From assembly GCF_020382885.2 (NCBI RefSeq), contig NC_058498.1, forward strand, positions 22,659,001-22,723,000: a stretch of DNA of 64,000 nt. The letters run 5' to 3'. The notes under the pieces are model-generated. The model was not told the DNA's origin. It ran no database searches and saw only the letters and a list, made by a program, of their open reading frames with translations. Shown in pieces: positions 41,301 to 61,400 of the stretch. Position numbers and translations under genes: made by a program. Numbering within the stretch: the first letter of the stretch is position 1; the number at the start of each line of letters is the position of its first letter. The stretch is from Scatophagus argus. Its lineage: Eukaryota; Chordata; Actinopteri; Scatophagidae.

Positions 41301-44300
41301 AATAACACGGCATTACAGCTAAACAAACAGATCGTCATCCTGTAGGTCCAACAGGCTGGCTGCATTAAGCCACACCTAACTCAGAAGGCAACATTCACTT
41401 CGTAGCACAAACCCGCAAATTTCAAAGATTCTCTTATTAAATTTTTAAGTTTTCTTGCTCAGTATACCGAGGATTGAAAAGAAGACCAGACTGTTAGTGT
41501 TTGACTTACACGGTAAAAGTAGTAATTGTGTACTATAGATTGCTTAGTGTAGAATACCGCTGCACTACAAAGAAAGAAGTAAACTAAATATATCAATAGC
41601 TGCAACTATTAGTCAATTAGTCAATTAACAAAACATTATTTGCCAACTATTCTTATGATCAATTAATCATCTTGGTCATTTTTCAAGTAAAACTGTCTAA
41701 CATTTGCTGGTTCCAGCTTCTTAAATGTAAGGATTAGCTGCTTTTATAAAAGTAAAGAGTGTTTGGCTTCAAACCATTGGTTGGACAAAAGAACCAATCT
41801 AAAGATGTCACTTTGGGAAATTGTGATGAGAATTTTTTTAAATAATTTTTGACATTTTACAAGCTGATGATTTCTGAAAAACTTCATTTCCAGTTTAGCT
41901 TTTCATGTGGATCACTGTTTAGACAGGGAAGGGTGGAAAGGACCTTTATGATTTTTGTTGGGTTTTTTTTCCCCATACAACCCAGGGCACTGCTCACACA
42001 AATAGTGAGTGTGAAAATGCAGGTTGCATTTACCAGCTCATACTGTCATTAAAGAAAATAACAGGATCCAAAGCAGTAACAAACATATGCTTATCCTGCA
42101 CAAGAGAAGAATATCCAATGGTTGAGTGCAGTGCACCTGACTCAACAAATGTTCCAGAACATTTATTCTGCCTTAGATTAATCCAACAAAACCTGATGAT
42201 CCTGAAGAATTTATCTCCCTGAACTGTATCTTACAGAAATGTCTCTCCACTTTACCCAACTCTTTTGTTGCATTACTGTGCCATGCTCGCATTGCATCTG
42301 TACTCTTTCTTTGAGACCAAAGGGAAGAATATAAGGACATGTGGTGTCTTCACACAAAGTCTCCCAATAAATGGGGGGGGGGGGCATGCAGAACTAACAG
42401 GGGCGAGAAAAGATGACGATGTAGACTAAACACTATGTGGACCCAACTGGACCTTGCCTTGTTTATGTGTGCTCTTATTAGCTCAGGATAAGGATGGACC
42501 ACATTAATGACGAACCGTAAAAAAACACAAGACAAATCCTCTGTGTGCCTTCATGTTTTTTTTTAAGCAGATTAAAAAACTGCATTCAGGGAGCAAAATA
42601 TGAGCAGATCTAAGCTTTAATTAACTGAGTGAGGACAGAGAAAGGCCATGCTTTGAGAGATGCCAATGTCCAGGTGGCTTTAGAAGACATTCCAGCTAAC
42701 AAGCCCAGCCAACTGAAGCAAGGCTTTCCTATAAATCCTGGATACAAAGATTGTTTCTGCTTTTGTTTGCTGAAGAACTCAAAAGGGGCCCTGAGATGCA
42801 GCACGCATAGCTAATGAAATCCACAGTAAGGCAAGAAGAAAGCCCCAACGAAACAACTGCAAGATTGGGGAACTGAGAAAAACCAAAAAAAAAAAAAGAG
42901 AAGCATTTCCTTTCTCCTAATTCAAAATGCCCCAGCACCCAAAAAATACCTTACAATACTGTGAAACAGACCAGGCAGAAAGCCTATCCCAGACTCTGAG
43001 GCCAGGACAAATGTAAAACTACAAGATTCAATCTTTAAGGATTTTACAGTCATCATCTGAGGTGAAAAATAAGACACTTTTATCCCGCTTTTCCCATTAT
43101 TCACATGCCATTTCAGTGAATGAAGGCAGTGAATAAAAACTAAATTGTCATGCTCAGCAGGAGACAGCAAGGCTGTCTTCAGGGAAAAAAAATGCTGTGA
43201 GGACATTAAAACGCAGGCCTGACTTACAATAACACACTCACACAGAGGTAGAAAGGCTTTACACTTCACACTCAAGAGGGAAGCTCAGATTTTCCCAGAC
43301 TACAATCAGCATTTCAATGGTCTTGTTGGAAGCTATTCTTTGTTACACAGCCACATAATCAGAGCTACACCACTTGTTAATATTTTGTACACTTGGCAAG
43401 CGCTGCATAAATCAGCACTGCAAAACGTGCCTTATAGTAGCACTGCAGGAAATGAAATTTTCCAGTCAATGCCAACACATAAATCTCATCCATGGCTAGT
43501 TTGTTCTTTGGGAGTGAAAGCTGTAAGTCATCTAAAACACAGACTACTAACGCAGTCTGTGAAAGTGTGTGTGATCTAGATTATCTACATCAGTGACTAT
43601 GGGCATATGGTCTTCCACAGGCTGCTCCGGGATCCCTGTGATATACCAATGTGCAGCATTACTTGAACAGCTCACTTTCTTCATTAACTTAACTGACAGG
43701 CGTCACTACAGCTTCTTAAAGTAATTCAACTGTTTCCTCTATATTTAACATTTTGTACAAGAAATATAACCAGAAAGCGGATCCAAAACATGTATGTAAC
43801 ACCCTACTATGTTAGACAGAGTCTGTACTGAGGCCGGGGGGTTTGAGTACGGTAAAATCTGCAAAGCTTTCTGTCTTAACTGCAACAAGTTCAGACAAGC
43901 GTGTCCTCTGACATCACCATCTCTGCTCTCACAGATACAAGATGCTGACGAGCAAAAAAAAAAGTGATGAGTAGGTCAGGAACCTCTGGCCATAAACTCA
44001 CAGGAAACCCATTTTATTCACAGATTGTTTTTAAACACTGTGACTGAATAATAAAAGCAAAAATGAATTTTGAATAGACTTCTCTTAGCACATTTAGTCC
44101 AATAATGAGTTAAATGTGTTTAGAAGTAATTTTACGTCGGCATTTCCATTTGGTGAGAATTAGCAGTGATTTGCTTTCTCCTCTTTAGTAAGTCCCGTCC
44201 CTTACAGCGATTAACCGAATACGTTTAAAAGAGTATTACTTAATTGTGGTTGGTTGACAGACCAGTTTTCAACATGCTGTGAAGTATAGTATCAAGACGT

Positions 44301-45150
44301 GATCACCAACACTTTCACAGCAGCATCGGCCTCCATGGTGCTTTACCTTCTCTCGTTTCAAACCTCATCCACACATATACTTATCCGTTTGACGGTGCTT
44401 ACGGCAATAATGTCCGACAGTCGAGTATCTCGTACTTTAAATTTTTAAGGTGTTTTGTGGGGTTCATCGTCAAGTAAATTTCTGGTAACACAACTGTGTT
44501 GTCGTTGTTGCAACTTGCAAGTCACTTCTCCGCAGTTTGAGTTATTTTTGGCTTGAACACAGCCAATGCCAGTGCTGAGTCGTTTAAACCCTTTGCTTAG
44601 GCTACACATCATGCTCTCACATATCAAAAACAATATGGTTTACAGGGAGTAACTTAAACAGAGCATCGAAGCATTAAGCACAGGAGAAGTCTCTATTCCT
44701 TTTATGGCTCGCTGGTGTTGCGAGTTGAAATGGAGATCTAGCATCAAATGCAACAGTAGGCACACGGTCTTTCTTCCAGCTCGTTGACGAGCTCGACGAG
44801 GCCACAGGAGGTTTACATAGTTGGATAGATTAATTCTACGTTACCAAGCGAGGAAGGGAAAAAATAATCTACCATTAAATTATATTCTGTTTCCAGGCAA
44901 TAGCTAGAGTCCATGGCGAACCAATTAACTAGTTTTTCCAAGACTACACATTCAGTAACAGTACTTAACAGCAGTGAGAAAAACTAGTATTACGACTAAG
45001 CAAGTCCAAAAGTTCGATGTCTACGCCATCCCCCTTTCAAATGTTATGTCATACTATTCATTTGGGCAGATATGATGATGATTAGCAGTCGTTTTATGAG
45101 TTAAGGTACATTCCAGCAATTAGACATAGCCCGAAAAAAAACAAGGACAT
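38344..45150 (-). other. evi5 5' intron(s), first coding exon not identified
   Basis: Upstream of the first recognised evi5 coding exon. A short exon encoding an initiator and roughly 17 residues ending at phase 0 is expected here or further 5'. Several ATG-plus-donor combinations exist, but none gives a peptide resembling the mammalian N-terminus with the right phase. Contents seen: a dispersed repeat at 41597-41865, a G11 run near 42372 and A/T runs. Confidence 0.5.
41597..41865. mobile_element. Teleost dispersed repeat, copy 3
   Basis: Begins TAGCTGCAACTATTAGTCAA, contains TGGTTCCAGCTTCTTAAATG, CCATTGGTTGGACAAAAGAA and AAAGATGTCACTTTGGGAAA, and stops at TTTTTGACATTTTAC. It is parallel to copy 2 (31000-31312) and lacks the far palindromic end. 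Confidence 0.7.
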
Positions 45151-45157
45151 CCTTTAC

Positions 45158-45470
45158 CTTGAAGCGTTTATAACCAGCCGCAGCAAACGTCCTCTGCTTC
45201 CCATGCACGAAAGTATAGTCCTACTACTATAAGAAAAAGACTGGTTTTCTAATACTTTACCCGAATACATCGGCTATATTTTCCAAGATAACATATCTAC
45301 ATTTCCACTGGAAAGCTACCCAGTGTTACGTTAGCTGGTTCCCATTCACTCCTCGGTCCAGCCCATGCAACCGTATAATACGTGTACACAAATGTCTGCA
45401 AAGCTCAGACTGACGGCGGTGGCCTACCAAATGTTTACATCGCACAGAGCATGCGCAGAAGCTCAAACCA
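45158..45470 (-). promoter_or_regulatory. evi5: Candidate evi5 leader exon and promoter
   Basis: On the minus strand a donor-like TTCAAG|GTAAAGG ends at 45158, preceded by an ATG at 45204-45202 whose frame leaves phase 2 at the donor, so it does not join the next recognised exon (phase 0) directly. About 245 bp further upstream an NRF1-like motif GCATGCGCAG lies at 45449-45458 in a more GC-rich patch. A non-coding leader exon and promoter are plausible. Confidence 0.3.
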
Positions 45471-48400
45471 GAAACAACACTACCACCAAGTGTTCGCGGT
45501 GTGAAACTGCATTTCAAAGACTTTATACGGTTTCTTTTCATTCATGCAGTTAGTCAACTCAAATTATATTTGCTGGAATCAAACCTCTCAAGTACACAAT
45601 GGTTGAGAACTGTTCTAATACTTATATTAGTAAAATGGTGCGCTGACAATCTAACACAATATGACTTGTGGTGGTAAGTTAGCAGTCTGATGTGTGTCAA
45701 GCAAACCACCCTGGCTGGACTAATAGTATCACTGTACTATCTATTGTAAGGTAGCTACTGGCTGAGTACCTTAACATCAAAAATCAACTTTAGTCAAAAC
45801 AGTATAAAAACAAGGGCATTTTCCATCCTTGGAGGGGACTGCTTGATTTAAGTTACTAAGATTATCAAGGGCCTGATGCCAATTGGACAAGTGTGTTTAT
45901 TCTACATAGACGTACAGGTATTTAAAAGTGGGCAGAACTGCGAGTAGACCATATAAAATATTGAGTTCAGGAAAAAGGAGGCAAGAAGAGGGGGCATCTT
46001 AGACTAAGCCAAATTAATGTTATTCATTCTTTCACCATGTATGTGATTATAAGTCACTTCACTTTGTCAGAGACATTGACAAGTCCAGTAACAATGAGGT
46101 TCTTGCAGTGTACCCTTGTGTTGTCATTCAACCCAGAGAAGCCTATTTTAAGTCAAAGGAAAGAATATCAAGCTGCCCTTAGCTCTACATGTGTAGTGCT
46201 TGTCTAATCATTATCCGATCCTCAGTAAATTACCTGAAACTCATTGCTGGGAGAGAAAATACTTCTGTTTGAGCAGAGTGGAAGTTCAAACGCCGTTGTG
46301 TAAGGCCTCCCTCGGTTAAGGCATGTTGTCTTCACAGCAGAGTCAGAAAATAACATTAATCCATTCATGAAAACTGTTTTCACGTTGTGTGTAGTCCTCA
46401 CAAAATAAAACTATAAATCTGAATAAATATAGGACAAAAATCAAAAGTTCAAAAATGATCTGTAATGACCTCCAAAGTGACTAGAAGCAGCACCACTTCA
46501 TTTGGTAGGTTCACACGTCTAGCTTTCACTGGGCACGAGCTGTCAATAGAAACCTACGGTGAAGCAACCACATCAGAGCAAATGTGACGAAACAGACAGA
46601 ATCGATTCACATACCAAACTGCCATAAAGCTACCTTTCAGGTTTTGCATGAGAGCAGTGACGCATATGTTTTGTTCTTTGTTAGACACTCCTCTCTTCAT
46701 AGCAATAGTTAAAAAGCAGCTGACGTTGGAGGTTAGACTTAATACACAGTCACAGCCTGGAAGATATAAATATCTTGATTGTTTTTTAGCAATAACTAGT
46801 TGACATTTTGGGAATAGTCCCATGCTGATGATCTGTGTTGTAGTAGGTGTGTTGTTAGAGGAAAAAAAGGCCAAAATCATTATGTAACAGGTGAAACTTG
46901 ACTTACTCATTTATGCTGGTATTATTTGCAGTCACACCCATATCTCCAGATACATTAAAGGCATGCATCTTTTAATCCATTTAGACTAACAGATTAACAC
47001 TTTGTTTCCAGTGCAGAGCTACATATTGATTTCTGGAAGGGTAATACCTGACTGGCCATTTATTGTTATCCAATAACATCTTCACTTTTATTTATTTAAA
47101 AAAACAGAAGGGAAAAGGCATCATTTTGTGACTAACCTCTTCTTATGAGGTTTGAAAGAGTGTTAAAGTCCCAGCGGAGGTAGATTTTTGTTTTCTACAG
47201 GATATGAAAAGTTTGCTTGCAAAACAGATAAACACTATGTTTAAGCAAATCTATGTTATTCCCTAGATTGCAATGTAAACAAAAAAAATGATGTCGGGTA
47301 ATTAATAAAAATTCCATTTCACCTAAGCGGTAAAAAAACAAATCCCTACTCATCATTGTTAATATCTGGCCAAGCAGCTAGTTTTACGTTTCACGTCCAC
47401 AGTATTGAGAAATTATACTGAAACTGACAGCATGTTCTCAGTCTGTAGATATTACTCAAGATAACACAGAAACCTTACTGTTTACTACATTTTCTGCTCA
47501 GAAGGGAATAATTCTTTGTGAAAACTGCCCACAGCCATGTTTGCAGATTATTCTGAGCAACAAAGACAAATGATGTTCAGTGTTGCTCAAATGTTGCTCA
47601 ATGCTGCACACACACACACATCTTATTCTACTCTCCTCCTTGGTACTGTAGTAACATCAGAAGACTTACGAGTAGATGCTACCTTGAAACATCACCTTTG
47701 AAACTCTGCCAAATACTACCAACGGCGGATGAGAACATCTGCTCTTTTTGAGAAAACAAACATTTGTCCCTTTAAGGCTTAGCATATTAATCTCTGCTTA
47801 ATACCACTGCTAGATGTGATCGTCAGCGCATGAAAAAGATGCAAAAGAGGGAGCAGCAGAAGGACTATGAACATTTGGGAGAGTAGGAATGTTACAAATT
47901 ATTTGGAAAAAAAGCAAAAGATTGAAAGGGGAAACAAGTGAAGAAATGATATGACAATATATACTGTGAGACCAAATCACTTGGTCACCTGTCAAACATG
48001 CGCTGTACCGTTTTACTATAGTGACTATCCCTTTAATATCACTGTGTATCAATATTACACATCAATAACTGAGTTATTTTATGACTGTATATTAAAATTT
48101 TCTATGATATTTGTAACACTGTCTAATATTTAATTTGCCGGAATAGCCAGATAGCAGGCATTCATGCACAGTTACTTTAAGCAGAAAACAGTCTCCCAGT
48201 TGGTTTTTAGAAAGTGTACAATTTCATGATAGACTGTAGTTACAGTATATTAGTAACACGATATAAAATTACAGGTAGCTTATCGTTATGAAGGCTTGTA
48301 ACCGGATCACTTATCCATATCTTTGTCAGCAATTTTATTGCTTCATTTTGTAATACTAACATGTAGACAACACAAAATCAGCGACAGCGTTCTCACAAAT

Positions 48401-49010
48401 GAAACCAATCGGGTGTCGTACATAATGTACTCACCTCTCATGCTGAAAATACAACCTCATGAGCTCCTTCAGAGGGCATTGCTATTGACATCTGTGCCTT
48501 TCCTGAAAGTGAAAATGTCCAGAAAACACAGAACAGGTGGGATACACGTAGCTCTGTGTGAAATAAGTTAGAACATTTAACCTTCAAACTATACAGGCCT
48601 TTCTAACAACGGACATTTCTGGCTTGTCAATGAAACATCACAGGTGTTACTAGAAATCAGTGCTGAGTCTTGTGTGTGTCTCAGTCAGCATTGGTAGTGT
48701 AACAGTGAGTGAGCGAATGAGCATGAACAATATGCAAAATGTTTGTTATGAGAAAGGCCTACTAATCATAACTCAAAGGGTTCCCACACTTCTACCCTTG
48801 AATCCCTTTTGGTGTTGACTGAATCCCTATCAATTACTTAATACTGGAAGAAACAGAATTACAGCAAAGTGAGAAATCTAGTTTGATTAACTAATGTTGC
48901 TTATAAAAAGTAGGCCAAAAAGGCAAAAAAAACAAAAAAAGTAATTTAACTACTTTAATAGCTATGCAAATATGAATGCAGCTGAACTAACAGCTAACTA
49001 AAAAAAATTT
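45471..49010. other. evi5 - rpl5 intergenic region
   Basis: AT-rich DNA between the probable evi5 start and the rpl5 promoter. No coding frame is recognised. An alternative upstream evi5 leader exon could be here: at 47059-47048 the minus strand reads ATG GCC AGT CAG then GTATTA, which joins in frame to VATDKV, but four codons are too few to judge. Confidence 0.45.
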
Positions 49011-49046
49011 CCCTGGGGGATAAATAAAGGAATTCTGATTCTGAAC
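49011..49046 (+). mobile_element. 3' tail fragment of a teleost non-LTR retrotransposon
   Basis: CCCTGGGGGATAAATAAAGG followed by AATTCTGATTCTGA, the usual end of a fish LINE/SINE-type element. The core is repeated in the opposite orientation at 4471-4496. Confidence 0.6.
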
Positions 49047-49520
49047 TACTGCAAACTGCAGTTAAATTAGGCTTAGTTTAATGGTTCACTATGACCTAAC
49101 ACTGGAATGGAAGGTCAATGGTTTCCACCCTTCAGACATGTTGAAAACTCCCCATACAGTCTTACCCCTTTATTTTCCCCCCTTTATTTCTATATGAAAA
49201 GGTTAATGAAACACTGAATGATTTAAAAGATAGTTAAGTGTTTCAAAATTCAAAATACTTATCCCAAATGAGATGAGCATTTTGTCAGCTTAAAGAAATA
49301 GGTTTATCTAACAGAATGCCAAATAACACACAAGAACAACATCGCATGAAATGATATTACTGAAATGAGAGGTCAGGGTCAGAATTGAAACTCAATCTGA
49401 CTATATGGGAGAGTGCTGTTGCTCTGGTAAATGACCGCCCCAGCTCGGTAGGGGGCAGAGTGGGGAATCCTCTGCAGCATGGCGCCTCGGTGGCTCATCC
49501 TGTGACACAGTATTTACTGA

Positions 49521-49548
49521 GCATGCGCACGGAAATCTTCCTTTTTCC
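49521..49548 (+). promoter_or_regulatory. rpl5: rpl5 promoter: NRF1-like site and 5' TOP start
   Basis: An NRF1-like GCATGCGCAC (49521-49530) is followed 6 bp later by the pyrimidine tract CTTCCTTTTTCC (49537-49548). Vertebrate ribosomal protein mRNAs start at a C in such a tract (5' TOP), which couples translation to mTOR/LARP1 (established). I infer a transcription start at about 49537, giving a leader of about 80 nt before the ATG. Confidence 0.6.
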
Positions 49549-49616
49549 AGTGCAGCGGAGTCAATCCCCAGTCTTTGGCTCCGGGCTCCTTCTTAAGGAG
49601 ACAAAAAGACTGCAAA

Positions 49617-54874
<5,258 letters not shown>

Positions 54875-54903
54875 GGTGTTGATCTGCTTCAGCAAAATTT
54901 GTT

Positions 54904-54917
54904 CAATAAATTTATTG
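54904..54917. terminator. Palindromic poly(A) signal usable by rpl5 (+) and dipk1a (-)
   Basis: CAATAAATTTATTG is a perfect 14-bp palindrome, giving AATAAA at 54905-54910 on the plus strand, 31 nt past the rpl5 stop, and AATAAA at 54916-54911 on the minus strand, about 565 nt past the dipk1a stop. The rpl5 assignment is strong. For dipk1a there are alternatives: AATAAA at 54975-54970 and one overlapping its stop codon at 55483-55478. Confidence 0.75.
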
Positions 54918-55179
54918 AAAAAGAGTCAAATCTCTCGGTGTACTTTGTCATATTGCACTTCATGCATCATTTATTAGCAGTTTCAGGGGCCTCTTACTTG
55001 AGGATTTTTATAAGGTAGTTATAATTTAAGTGAAATGGTGGCATGGCTAATAGGCTGATTTGCCTCATCATAAAGTCATGCAATGAAAGACTCATCATTT
55101 TTGCAAACTGACACCCACACAGAACAGGGGTCATGTGAGTTTTGCTTTAACAGTATCTGCTGCTTCAGGTAAAGGTGAT

Positions 55180-55195
55180 GGGGGGGGGCGGGGGG
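55180..55195. repeat. G-rich tract (G9CG6)
   Basis: Lies between rpl5 and dipk1a, inside the probable dipk1a 3' UTR, where the transcript would carry the C-rich strand. The plus strand could form a G-quadruplex. Confidence 0.8.
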
Positions 55196-55481
55196 ATGAG
55201 TGCTTACGGACTACTTGGCAGTAAGGTTAAACAGTATGGTTCTTCAAATTTATCAGTTTGATGTTTCAAAAAAATTGCACTTGTTCAGTTTGCTCCAATG
55301 AATTTTACTGACATGATTTAATATGAAAGTGACATTCCTTGACAACTACTTTAGCATAAAATACTTCAGTTATACATGTTGAATACAAGTAGAATCATAC
55401 ATTTCTGTTTGCACAGTGAAAAGATGTCCGATATTTAAAAACTCGAAGGGACAGGATTTGGTCTTTGTGCTTCTGTGTTTA

Positions 55482-60800
<5,319 letters not shown>

Positions 60801-60825
60801 GTGTGGTCATCTGTGGGATTAAAGC

Positions 60826-61396
60826 TGAAGCACTAGCTTTCTTGGCAGTAACACTCCAGAGTCCCTGTTGCAGAACACAAACACCTGACATCTCTGTAGA
60901 GAATATTCCCAGGTGAGAGACTCAGCACCTGGTGAAGCCTCATTGTGGATGGTACCATTGGAAGGTCACTTTCTTTCATTCCTGAATACAAAACCATTTC
61001 TCTTTTGATTGTTCCCCACTCCGAGCTTGGTATAGGGATAATGCCTTGGGGATCTCAACAGTGCCTGACTGCCCTCCTCTTCAAGGTACCACCCACGCCA
61101 TCTGGAGCACCTTTGCTGTGGCCTGCTTCAAAGTAGTTCCAGGTTCCTCTTGTATGGGTGATTAATCCTTCAAGAGCCTTTTTCCTGGCCTTACTCCTCT
61201 TGTGAGTCTCTCTGCAACTCTTTCACTGGCCATGCTGCTCTCCATCGCTGCCGCAGTCTTTCTGAATTTTCTTTGTCCCTGCTTCTACATCTTTCCTCCA
61301 TCTCTCTCTCTTTTTCTAAGTACTGCTGTCTACACTGTTCATCAGCGTCATGTCTGGCACTGTAGCGTCACTGCTTTTCGGCAGCGCTCAGTGGTG
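60826..61396 (-). pseudogene. Decayed copy of an uncharacterised multi-copy fish gene family
   Basis: On the minus strand three blocks of one protein appear in order. Near 61393-61300: LSAAEKQ, a TGA stop, then RYSARHDADEQ and RQQYLEKERE. Near 61148-61070: TRGTWNYFEAGHSKGAP followed by DGVGGTLKR. Near 60960-60826: VPSTMRLHQVLSLSPGNI, then LYRDVRCLCS and a terminal CYCQES. I recognise these as landmarks of an uncharacterised protein family present in many copies in fish and some invertebrate genomes (typical start SAAEKxRRYRARRDAD). Much of the middle is missing, the frame shifts between block 1 and block 2, and there are internal stops (KQ* and RHC*). The KQ* stop looks like CGA to TGA decay. 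No function is known to me; the multi-copy distribution suggests association with a mobile element (inference). Confidence 0.65.
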
Positions 61397-61400
61397 TGCT

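Noticed and set aside
42922..43275. 117-codon minus-strand frame in the evi5 5' intron
   Set aside because: No similarity to Evi5 or another family, and no splice sites of suitable phase.
46554..46910. 118-codon minus-strand frame between evi5 and rpl5
   Set aside because: Composition typical of non-coding AT-rich DNA, with no domain or splice context.
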